Positions 26,410-34,278 of a stretch of DNA of 64,000 nucleotides are shown here, piece by piece. How positions within the stretch are numbered: position 1 is the stretch's first letter; every line of letters begins with the position of its first letter. The translations under genes and the position numbers were made by a program. Origin of the DNA: Candidatus Zixiibacteriota bacterium (GTDB lineage Bacteria > Zixibacteria > MSB-5A5 > UBA10806 > 4484-95); contig JAAEQD010000243.1 in NCBI GenBank assembly GCA_024231855.1, forward strand, positions 1 to 64,000, given 5' to 3'. The notes under the pieces are model-generated. The model ran no database searches. It was not told the DNA's origin and saw only the letters and a list, made by a program, of their open reading frames with translations.

Positions 26410-27852
26410 ATGGAGCACGACGTGACAAATAAATTAGAAAAAAAAGAACGAATGAAAATACAGCGGCAGGTGATGCCGCAGCAAGACCCTATAGAACGGG
26501 GTAAGAATTTCAATGAAGTGCCATTCGGACTAAACGAAGAACAGGCAATAATCGAAGCCTCCCGATGCCTGGAATGCAAGAAGAAACCGTGTATCGATGG
26601 TTGTCCTGTCGAGGTCGATATCCCGGCGTTTCTCGATCTGATTTTGGAAAAGGATTTTGCCGGAGCCGCCCGGAAGATCAAGGAAACGAATTCACTGCCG
26701 GCAGTCTGTGGCCGGGTCTGCCCTCAGGAAGAGCAATGCGAGATCAAATGCATTGTCGGCAAAGGTAAAAACAAAAAGCCTGTCGCTATCGGCTATCTGG
26801 AACGTTTCGTAGCCGATTACGAACGCGAAAACAATCTGGTTCAATTACCGAAAATCGCGCCGCCGACCGGGCGGAAAGTAGCTATAGTCGGTTCCGGGCC
26901 ATCGGGATTGACTGTGGCCGGCGATCTGGTCAAGCTGGGCCATGAGGTAACGGTATTCGAGGCTTTGCACAAGCCCGGCGGTGTGTTGGTTTATGGTATT
27001 CCTGAATTCAGACTGCCCAAGAGCATAGTCCAGGCCGAATGCGATTTCATGGCTGAGATGGGCGTGAAATTCGAAAGCTCTGTGGTAATCGGTAAAACCG
27101 ATACAGTTGATGAGTTGTTCGAGATGGGCAATGACGCGATCTTTATCGGGACCGGTGCCGGACTGCCCAATTTCATGAAAATCCCGGGTGAGAACCTTAT
27201 AGGTATATACTCATCCAATGAATATCTGACTCGCTCCAATCTGATGAGGGCCTTTGATTTTCCAACCTACGACACGCCTATCATTCAGGGCAAGAATGTG
27301 GCTGTGTTAGGCGGCGGCAATACCGCTATGGATTCGGTCAGAACCGCGCTCAGGCTGGGCGCCGAGAATGCCAATATCATCTACCGCAGAAGCGAGGCCG
27401 AGATGCCCGCCCGTATTGAGGAGATCCATCACGCCAAGGAGGAGGGCGTTCAGTTCCACCTTCTGACAACACCGATAAAATATTTCGGCGATGATGACGG
27501 CAAAGTCCAAAAGATGGAATGCCTGAAAATGGAACTCGGCGAACCGGATGCCTCAGGCCGTCGCCGACCGGTGCCGATGAAAGGCTCGAATTTCATTATG
27601 GATATCGACCTGGTCGTGGTGGCAATCGGCAACTCATCCAATCCGCTGGTGCAATCGACCACGCCCGGCTTGGATACCAACAAATGGGGCAACATCGTTG
27701 TCGATGAGGCCACCATGCTGACATCACGCAAGGGCGTCTATGCCGGCGGCGATATCGTAACCGGCGGGGCGACCGTTATTTTAGCGGCCGGAGCCGGCAA
27801 GGTAGCCGCGAGGGCTATGCATAAATACCTGATGGATGAAGTGAAGAAATAG
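26410..27852 (+). CDS. nfnB: Nfn/GltA large subunit, glutamate-synthase-small-chain-like flavoprotein
   Basis: 480 residues. The N-terminal cysteine-rich iron-sulfur domain has ASRCLECKKKPCIDGCPVEVDIPAF and CGRVCPQEEQCEIKC, the ligands of the two [4Fe-4S] clusters of Nfn/GltD. It is followed by an FAD Rossmann motif VAIVGSGPSGLT (about residue 157), GGVLVYGIPEFRLPK, an NADPH motif VAVLGGGNTAMDSVRTA, and the C-terminal GVYAGGDIVTGGATVI. No glutamate synthase large chain is adjacent, while NfnA is directly upstream, so Nfn rather than GOGAT is the better call. The bifurcating FAD lies in this subunit in characterised Nfn. A palindromic terminator ends the operon. Confidence 0.92.
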   Translation: MEHDVTNKLEKKERMKIQRQVMPQQDPIERGKNFNEVPFGLNEEQAIIEASRCLECKKKPCIDGCPVEVDIPAFLDLILEKDFAGAARKIKETNSLPAVCGRVCPQEEQCEIKCIVGKGKNKKPVAIGYLERFVADYERENNLVQLPKIAPPTGRKVAIVGSGPSGLTVAGDLVKLGHEVTVFEALHKPGGVLVYGIPEFRLPKSIVQAECDFMAEMGVKFESSVVIGKTDTVDELFEMGNDAIFIGTGAGLPNFMKIPGENLIGIYSSNEYLTRSNLMRAFDFPTYDTPIIQGKNVAVLGGGNTAMDSVRTALRLGAENANIIYRRSEAEMPARIEEIHHAKEEGVQFHLLTTPIKYFGDDDGKVQKMECLKMELGEPDASGRRRPVPMKGSNFIMDIDLVVVAIGNSSNPLVQSTTPGLDTNKWGNIVVDEATMLTSRKGVYAGGDIVTGGATVILAAGAGKVAARAMHKYLMDEVKK

Positions 27853-27880
27853 ATTATTAAAATCTAATACAATAAAAGTT

Positions 27881-27915
27881 AAGCCAGGTCTTCGCTAAAC
27901 GTGACCTGGCTTTTT
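27881..27915 (+). terminator. Palindromic repeat acting as terminator of nfnAB
   Basis: AAGCCAGGTC (27881-27890), 12-nt loop TTCGCTAAACGT, GACCTGGCTT (27903-27912), then TTT. Second plus-strand copy of the family at 25252, with a partly changed loop. Confidence 0.8.
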
Positions 27916-28477
27916 ATATTTGGCAAACCAAACAATTGTCATTCCCGATTTGATCGGGAATGCAGGGGCGGGGAAGTGATGGTACCTTACCAAAAGGGTG
28001 AGTATTGTTATAAGTGGCAGCTTGATTCTAGGCGATCCACCCTGCGCTTGAGACCGCGGGATGAGGCACCAAGCGCTTGAGGTCTCGGGATGGAGTACCC
28101 CTGCACGACCTGACATAATAATATAAGCCAGGCCAGGTTGCTTTGATTTGCATCTGGCTTTATTAATACAAAAACAAACTCTTGCTATTCCCGTGAAAAA
28201 GGGAATCCAAGGACGAGATTTTGAAGGGGGCAACTCACCGGCAAGTGAGAAAAAAAGCGGCTCGATTAGATATCAATCCAATCGATGACTTCAGTATGAA
28301 ATGACTATAATTCTAAAAAAGCTTGACAATATTTAAGATTAATGACTATATTACCCCATAATTTTGACAACTTTGAGCATACTTTATTTGAGCCAAATAG
28401 AATTAAGCACTTAATTGCTAAGGAATTAATAGCATTTGATTAAACTTACTTAGGCATAACACACGGAGGATATCTAT
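27916..28477. repeat. Repeat-mosaic intergenic region
   Basis: About 560 nt without a credible gene. It contains ATTCCCGAT/ATCGGGAAT (27941-27961) and ATTCCC/GGGAAT (28187-28206), both resembling the common CATTCCCG...CGGGAATG REP type. A 28-nt imperfect tandem duplication starts GCGCTTGAG at 28044 and 28073. AAGCCAG/CTGGCTT (28125-28160) looks like a decayed copy of the 27881 element. The last 150 nt hold the promoter and leader of the pyruvate kinase gene. Confidence 0.65.
28323..28352 (+). promoter_or_regulatory. Sigma-70-type promoter of the pyruvate kinase gene
   Basis: TTGACA (28323-28328), 18-nt spacer, TATATT (28347-28352). Transcription would start about 120 nt before the ATG at 28478, leaving a sizeable AT-rich leader. 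Confidence 0.6.
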
Positions 28478-30346
28478 ATGTATTTAAATAACGATAGACA
28501 ATTCTTAAAAACAAAGATAGTGGCTACGATGGGTGAACCGAGAGGGGGTATTTTTAATCCTTCTTTAGAAAAAAAATTGAAAAACGATGATAATTTTTGG
28601 GATAACTTTCTTTCATGGTTTATAAAAAATAATATGTACCTTATTGATATTGTTAGATTAAATATGTCCTTTTTTAAACCACCCGGAGAAAATGAGAAAA
28701 AAATTATAAGATGGCTTCGGGATAATAAGAAATTAGTTAAAAATGTTGCGGTACTTGGGGATTTGCAGGGTCCAAAACCTAGATTGGGCAATCGGAAATC
28801 TAAATCTTTGGCAATTGAGGCTGGCGAAAAAGTAAGGCTGTTATTTAAAAATATCGATGATGATGATGAACATTTTGTTATAAGTCTGGGTGAGAAATCA
28901 ATAAGCGATGAGGACCCGAACATTTCCCATAAGATTAATTATCATATTAACAATTCAGTCGAACCACTTATTATTTCGATTGGCGATGATGATGCTACAT
29001 TAAAAGTGATTGAAGCTACCAATGAATCGGTCGAGTGTGTAGTCGAGAGCGGAGGGATTTTGCTTAGAGAGCGAGGTGTTACGATTAAAGGTATCAAATT
29101 AGATCTCCACTCTTTTCAAGATAATGATCGGGAAGCATTGGATTTTTTAATTAATGAGGGTTATGATTGGAATGAAGATTTTAATGATCCTAAAAGTATT
29201 GGCAGCTTTTTAGCTTTTATTGGTGTATCTTTTGTAAAGAACAAAGATGATATTCTGACAGTAAAAGAATACGCGTTTAACAAAATTCTAGGCAAGCTTA
29301 AAGCACGATATCCCTCAACTAATGAAAAAGAATTAGAAAAAAAAGCGATGCTCTTTTCTCCTTCTATAATTGCAAAAATCGAAACAGCACAAGCTTGGAA
29401 AAATATTGACGAAATACTTGACGTGTCCGATGGTGCTATGGTTGCCAGGGGCGATCTGGCAAAACAGATCGGTCCCGAAAAAGTACCAGGTATTCAGAAG
29501 CAGCTAATTCAAATGTGTAACCTTCGGGGAAAACCAATCATTACTGCTACAGAAATGTTAGCTTCCATGGAAGACAATCCTTTCCCAACGCGCGCAGAAG
29601 CGAATGATGTATTCAACGCTATTCTGGATGGTAGTGACGCTATAATGCTTTCTGGTGAAACGTCAATAGGAAGGTATCCTTATCAAGCAGTTAGAATGAT
29701 GATTAAGATAGCCGAAGCTGCTGAAATGCAGTACAAAAACTTTAGAAGACGGCGCACGCTCAGTAATAATAAGAGAAGGAGTTTGCATGAGGAAAGATAT
29801 AGTCGATTACTGGTCGGTGCTGAAGAATTCTACGGCGATATTAAAAAACGACTTAATGAAGAGTTTCTTAATGTTAGCGTAACTAAAAGCTCTGGAACAA
29901 ATCCGTGGCTTATTGATCTTTACTTGGATAAGATTAGAAAGAATGATCAACAAGATATTACCGATCGAATATCTCAAGCGGCGTGCGTGTTATCAGGAAG
30001 CAGAGCTAATTATAAGGCTATTTTAGCACCTTCAGCTTCTGGAAGGACAGTTAGAATGCTATCGCGTTTTCGACCTCAAGTTAGATTAATCGGTGCAGCA
30101 CATGATTCTATAAACATGAAGAAAATGATTATAAGCTATGGAGTATGTCCCATCAATTGCGGCAAAATATCCTCCATGACTGGTAGGACTTTTGCTGACT
30201 CCGATCAAGTTCATAAAGAATGTTGTGAAATAGCGCTAGAGGAAGGGTATCTTAATTCAGGAGATATTGTTGTATTCACCGCCGGAACTCCCTTATTTAC
30301 AACAGGGACAACAAATTTGGTACAAATAAAAGAAGTAAATGCCTGA
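28478..30346 (+). CDS. pyk: Divergent pyruvate kinase (PykA-like)
   Basis: 622 residues, longer than the usual 470-590. Core motifs of the phosphoenolpyruvate/ADP active site are recognisable: TKIVATMGEP, VRLNMS, GDLQGPKPR (PykA has GDLQGPKIR), AKIETAQA, DGAMVARGDLA, ATEMLASM (usual ATQML), PTRAEANDV and GSDAIMLSGETSIGRYP. The effector-binding C-terminal domain is present (APSASGRTVRMLSRF, then GTPLFTTGTTNLV). Extra sequence lies in the N-terminal helix region and before the KIE strand (YDWNEDFNDPKS and a lysine-rich loop). The motif changes are mild, so an active enzyme is likely. It is visibly AT-rich compared with its neighbours and flanked by repeat DNA, suggesting acquisition. Shine-Dalgarno GGAGG. 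Confidence 0.85.
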   Translation: MYLNNDRQFLKTKIVATMGEPRGGIFNPSLEKKLKNDDNFWDNFLSWFIKNNMYLIDIVRLNMSFFKPPGENEKKIIRWLRDNKKLVKNVAVLGDLQGPKPRLGNRKSKSLAIEAGEKVRLLFKNIDDDDEHFVISLGEKSISDEDPNISHKINYHINNSVEPLIISIGDDDATLKVIEATNESVECVVESGGILLRERGVTIKGIKLDLHSFQDNDREALDFLINEGYDWNEDFNDPKSIGSFLAFIGVSFVKNKDDILTVKEYAFNKILGKLKARYPSTNEKELEKKAMLFSPSIIAKIETAQAWKNIDEILDVSDGAMVARGDLAKQIGPEKVPGIQKQLIQMCNLRGKPIITATEMLASMEDNPFPTRAEANDVFNAILDGSDAIMLSGETSIGRYPYQAVRMMIKIAEAAEMQYKNFRRRRTLSNNKRRSLHEERYSRLLVGAEEFYGDIKKRLNEEFLNVSVTKSSGTNPWLIDLYLDKIRKNDQQDITDRISQAACVLSGSRANYKAILAPSASGRTVRMLSRFRPQVRLIGAAHDSINMKKMIISYGVCPINCGKISSMTGRTFADSDQVHKECCEIALEEGYLNSGDIVVFTAGTPLFTTGTTNLVQIKEVNA

Positions 30347-30390
30347 CCATTCGAGTTTCTTTTAATTAGCAAAATTACAGGCTTTTTATT

Positions 30391-30420
30391 AAGCCAAACC
30401 ATATTAGCATGACTTGGTTT
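30391..30420. repeat. Decayed palindromic repeat / possible bidirectional terminator
   Basis: AAGCCAAACC (30391-30400) pairs imperfectly with GACTTGGTTT (30411-30420). It resembles the 27881 element and lies between two convergent genes. Confidence 0.4.
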
Positions 30421-30446
30421 ATATCGTTTATATGAATTTGTTCTGA

Positions 30447-31499
30447 CTAATTTATCCGCCTATTACTCAACAAATCCTTCGATATCGGCCTGGATTGGGT
30501 CGCTTGCAATCCAGATACAGGCTCGGCAGTGAACCAGGCGGTGTACTCTAATGGACATGGCCAACCGGTAAATACTGCCGGCGCTACAAACATCCAATAA
30601 GTTCCGGGGCTGACGATGGCAGATATAGTCAAGGTATCCTCTACTGAAGTAGTATCAGATTGCTCAAGTATAACATAATCATCACAACCGAATGTCCCAT
30701 CAATAATGAAGAGTATGCCGAGGAAATCTGTTGTGGCAGTGAAAGTCAGTTCGGTAGTTTGATAAACATCATATTCATACCAATCTGTATCACGCCAATC
30801 ATCGGATAGGTATGTGTAATTACCCGAAGTTCCCAATATTATATCGCCGTCATCAATATTCTGGAAGATAGGCGGAATGGAATTACAGCCACCATTGTAA
30901 GTATCAACGTAGCCATCACCGCAATCCAGCTCGGCTTCCAGGCGCGCGAAGACCGCCGTGATTTCCTCATAGAATGAGCCAAATGTCAGCACCGCCGGAT
31001 TATAATCATGGATTTCACCTTCATATATCCAGTGAAAAAATTCATAGCCCGAACTGGGAAACGCTTCAAGTGTTACGGTATCATCCTCTATATAGTAATT
31101 CCAATCCGGCTCAATATCAACATAGCCGGCGTAAAATGGTTCGATATTAACGGTCAACGATAATTGCTGCCTGAAATTCGCCGCCAGGGCCATATTAGCG
31201 GTGCCGAAGGTCACAACAATATTGCTTTCATACTCCGCGCCGTCATTGAAAAGTACATTACCTGTCCACTTGTAGAATGCCCAATCATCATCCGGAGTCG
31301 CGGTCAGAAAAAGCTCATCGCCGGGATCATAGCAAAGCTGTTCCGGTTCATAGTTAACATCACCTTCACCACTGATAACTATGGCCAGATCCAGGCAATC
31401 GTCATTCGAGGTGCTTTTTTTGCCGCAACTGAGATGAAGTATACCGCTGATAATCAGTAAAATTAATGCTATAGTTCTTGCTCTATAATACTTCCTCAC
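30447..31499 (-). CDS. Lipoprotein with two bacterial beta-repeat (InlB-B/Flg_new-like) domains
   Basis: 350 residues from GTG 31499, preferred because GGAGG lies 4 nt upstream and because the signal peptide then begins properly (VRKYYRARTIALILL). The lipobox is ILHLSC with Cys about residue 25, so it should be lipidated and anchored. Two tandem domains of about 70 residues share the pattern of paired GxV...P..Y..GD...T..P..GY.F..W, as in FLTATPDDDWAFYKWTG and VTLEAFPSSGYEFFHWIYEG; this is the bacterial-repeat family found in surface proteins. The C-terminal 150 residues are beta-rich and cysteine-containing and are not recognised. Divergent from the dockerin gene. Confidence 0.75.
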   Translation of the reverse strand: MRKYYRARTIALILLIISGILHLSCGKKSTSNDDCLDLAIVISGEGDVNYEPEQLCYDPGDELFLTATPDDDWAFYKWTGNVLFNDGAEYESNIVVTFGTANMALAANFRQQLSLTVNIEPFYAGYVDIEPDWNYYIEDDTVTLEAFPSSGYEFFHWIYEGEIHDYNPAVLTFGSFYEEITAVFARLEAELDCGDGYVDTYNGGCNSIPPIFQNIDDGDIILGTSGNYTYLSDDWRDTDWYEYDVYQTTELTFTATTDFLGILFIIDGTFGCDDYVILEQSDTTSVEDTLTISAIVSPGTYWMFVAPAVFTGWPCPLEYTAWFTAEPVSGLQATQSRPISKDLLSNRRIN

Positions 31500-31734
31500 T
31501 GTACCTCCTTCACCGGCGACCAGGCATGCCCTTTCGGGCTTAATATTATGATACTCTCTAATAGATATCGGTCTGAATGTCAAGTTTAACTACTAATTTA
31601 TCGAATTTATTGGAACTTTGACATCCTATTATATTATAATAACAACCAGTAAGAATGTTCAGGAGGTCCATGAATTAAACTGTTAAGGTTAGTGTAATTA
31701 TTGACGTTAACTAACAATAAGCAGGGAGGATTTT

Positions 31735-32466
31735 ATGGCTAAGCGATTCATCCGTATATCGGTTTTTATTTTGGCGCTCCTATTATGCATGCAATTCGCA
31801 TATTCGCAGGATGTTATTCTCGAGTGCGGGTCGTTAGAACTCGATAGAAATATTCGAACATTCCGTATTCCGGTGGATATTTCCAACAATTCTCATATTG
31901 GAGGAATGACTCTGGCCATTACTACCGATGAAATCGACCCTCCGTATATACTCAAACCCATTGGCATAGATCGCTCCGGCGGTCGCATTGCCAATTGGGA
32001 ATATTTCAATTACTCTTACTCCGATGAGGATTCGACTCGTATCAGAATGGTCGGATTAGCTGATTTGCCTGGAGGTGGAGATATTCCGCCGCTTCCACCG
32101 GGGGAAGGACTTCTATTAGAAGTGATATTCACATTTGGCTGCGATTACACAGTTAATACGGATATCACCGTGATTGCCGATACGGCCAATTTCTCCGATA
32201 CAACCGGCTACATTCTTTTCGAGATTGATCTTCAAAATGGTTGTATTAATGTCGGTGATGATACTTCGCTTAGAGGCGATGCCAACTGTGACGGCCTGGT
32301 AATCGGTTCGGATATCACCTACCTGATCAGCTATCTCGATAACCTGGTTGGCTGCAGTTGCAGTTTACGGGCCGGTGATGCCAATGCCGATGGTGAGGTG
32401 AATATCGCGGATGTCGTTTATCTGATCAGATATTTCGATGGCGAAGGTCCGCCGCCGGGCAACTAA
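31735..32466 (+). CDS. Secreted protein with cohesin-like domain and type I dockerin
   Basis: 243 residues. Signal peptide about 1-24 (FAYSQ). Residues about 25-175 form a beta-rich domain whose pattern (VDISNNSHIGGMTLAI..., GLLLEVIFTF) resembles cohesin or other carbohydrate-binding-like sandwich folds. The C-terminus is a dockerin pair: GDANCDGLVIGSDITYLISYL and GDANADGEVNIADVVYLIRYF, each an EF-hand-like loop with D-x-N-x-D-G calcium ligands. No scaffoldin or cohesin-repeat protein occurs in this window. In FCB genomes such dockerins are widespread outside cellulosomes. A strong Shine-Dalgarno (GGGAGGA) precedes the ATG. Confidence 0.82.
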   Translation: MAKRFIRISVFILALLLCMQFAYSQDVILECGSLELDRNIRTFRIPVDISNNSHIGGMTLAITTDEIDPPYILKPIGIDRSGGRIANWEYFNYSYSDEDSTRIRMVGLADLPGGGDIPPLPPGEGLLLEVIFTFGCDYTVNTDITVIADTANFSDTTGYILFEIDLQNGCINVGDDTSLRGDANCDGLVIGSDITYLISYLDNLVGCSCSLRAGDANADGEVNIADVVYLIRYFDGEGPPPGN

Positions 32467-32512
32467 TTATATCAATATCAACAGATTAATAATACTGTAC
32501 TGAAGAATTGGT

Positions 32513-34045
32513 CTAGACGACTACTGACATGTAATATAATTCGCCCTGTCTTTCGATAATAAATAAAACTTTGTACCCCGAGCCAATACTCTCAATAGTT
32601 TTTTTGTAATCGCCCAAACTGGTGATTTTCCTTCGATTTATCCCTCGAATCACATCGCCTGCCTGCAAATCCCAGCCGGCCGCAATAGCGTTTTCATCCC
32701 AACCCGCGATTATAACCCCCCGATTATCATCCAGCCCATACATATTCGCTAATTGCTTGGTGATTGCCGCCGCCTGGATGCCGAAGCGATCGGTATATGA
32801 TGGCGCCTTCCTGATCGGCAATTCCTCTGGAGTAAGCCGCACACTTAAAGTATCATCGATACGAACAATATCCAGATCAATGGGATCATCGACTCTGGCA
32901 TAGGTAACGATTTCTTCCCAATCAGATTGCTTGTCGATTTCTTCATCGCCGACTTTAATGATAACATCCCCTTGAGAAATGCCTACCTTCTTAGCCGGCG
33001 ACATCTCGTCAACGGAAGCGACAATCAGGCCGTTTTTTACATTCAAACCCAGCCCCTGAGCTACTACCGGGGTGATCCTGGCCAATCTCATACCGACCCA
33101 GGCTTTTACTACCTCGCCGGTATTAATAAGATCGGTGATTATGGCTTTGGCCCGGTTAATCGGGATAGCGAAGCCCACACCCTCGGAGCCGCGGCTGGAT
33201 GAGAAAATGAAGGTGTTGATACCGATAACCTCGCCCCGGGCGTTAACCAGGGCGCCTCCGGAATTGCCCGGATTGATTGCGGCATCGGTCTGGATCATAT
33301 TACGATAAACCTGCTTCTGGCCGGCCTCCAGCTTGATATCCCTGTTAACCGCCGATACCACTCCCACGGTGATAGTCGGTTTTGTATCATCCAGAAGGTA
33401 GCCGAATGGATTACCGATTGCGATCGCCCATTCACCTGTCATCAAGTCTCCGGAATCGCCAAGGAGAGCATAGGGAAAATCGGTTTTATCGGAGATAATT
33501 TTTAAAACGGCCAGATCCGACGATTCATCCGAACCGATCATATTGGCCTGATATTGCTCGCCGCTGGTCAAAGTTACAGTTATCGCTTCGGCGCCGGAAG
33601 TCACATGGTCGTTTGTTAGTATATAGCCTTCAGCATTGATGATAATACCTGATCCAAGGGAATGAACTTGTTTTCGGTATTCGCGTGGTCCGAAAAAGAA
33701 GTAATTCCAGAAATCGGCGCCTCGGCCGGGATTCGATTGGCGGTAAACCTGGGTTTGCATAACCGATATCGATACTACCGCCGACCCGACTTTTTCAGCC
33801 GCTTCGACTATGGCATTTCGCCGGGTTTGCATAATTTGCTTATTTAGATGGTCTATCGCTTCAGTATTAACGACTTGGGGCTGTATCCGCCGGTCGGGAT
33901 TTGCTTTAGCCTGGTGATTTTCTAAATCGGGTTTATCCCTGTTGCCGTAAGGGAGCAGCTTGAGAGCCGTATATGATGTTGCGACTCCCAGCAACGCGCC
34001 TATTACAACCAGAACAATTACGCCTGAAACTTTAGAATAACCCAT
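32513..34045 (-). CDS. htrA: HtrA/DegP-type serine protease with two PDZ domains
   Basis: 510 residues. An N-terminal membrane anchor (about 8-28) places it in the periplasm. The trypsin-like domain has the triad His147 (ILTNDHV), Asp177 (SSDLAVLKI) and Ser262 (NPGNSGGAL). Two PDZ domains follow (about 315-410, from GLGLNVKNGLIVASVDEMSPA, and about 420-510, from YGLDDNRGVIIAGW). It degrades or refolds misfolded envelope proteins. The Gly/Arg/aromatic loop near 104-125 is the usual LA loop region. AGAGGT precedes the ATG. Divergent from selD; the 233-nt spacer between them must hold both promoters. Confidence 0.93.
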   Translation of the reverse strand: MGYSKVSGVIVLVVIGALLGVATSYTALKLLPYGNRDKPDLENHQAKANPDRRIQPQVVNTEAIDHLNKQIMQTRRNAIVEAAEKVGSAVVSISVMQTQVYRQSNPGRGADFWNYFFFGPREYRKQVHSLGSGIIINAEGYILTNDHVTSGAEAITVTLTSGEQYQANMIGSDESSDLAVLKIISDKTDFPYALLGDSGDLMTGEWAIAIGNPFGYLLDDTKPTITVGVVSAVNRDIKLEAGQKQVYRNMIQTDAAINPGNSGGALVNARGEVIGINTFIFSSSRGSEGVGFAIPINRAKAIITDLINTGEVVKAWVGMRLARITPVVAQGLGLNVKNGLIVASVDEMSPAKKVGISQGDVIIKVGDEEIDKQSDWEEIVTYARVDDPIDLDIVRIDDTLSVRLTPEELPIRKAPSYTDRFGIQAAAITKQLANMYGLDDNRGVIIAGWDENAIAAGWDLQAGDVIRGINRRKITSLGDYKKTIESIGSGYKVLFIIERQGELYYMSVVV

Positions 34046-34205
34046 AATAATACCTCTTCTAATCTATCGAATAATTATACTTTAGGGCAAGGATAAAAGT
34101 TGCATAAGCATAAGATTCTTATTATACCGCGAAAAACCGGCAAATCTGGCTGCGGACACTCAAGTAAATTTTTTCGGCGACAGCTAAAGATTGTAGTTTT
34201 TGTAA

Positions 34206-34234
34206 TTGAAACAATAGCCAAAATGTAGTAGTTT
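34206..34234 (+). promoter_or_regulatory. Possible sigma-70 promoter of the sel operon
   Basis: TTGAAA (34206-34211), 17-nt spacer, TAGTTT (34229-34234), about 45 nt before the selD ATG. The -10 match is weak. Confidence 0.35.
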
Positions 34235-34278
34235 AAGACACAATACCGTGTACGCTGTACGGTAAAAAGAGGAAATGT

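Noticed and set aside
31500-31583. Upstream ATG for the lipoprotein gene
   Set aside because: The extension would bury the lipoprotein signal peptide; GTG 31499 has GGAGG at proper spacing.
34046-34278. Possible tRNA-Sec (selC) next to selD
   Set aside because: No acceptor stem, TTC-type T-loop or TCA anticodon arrangement could be folded by hand here or in the other gaps of 100 nt or more; selC is presumably elsewhere.
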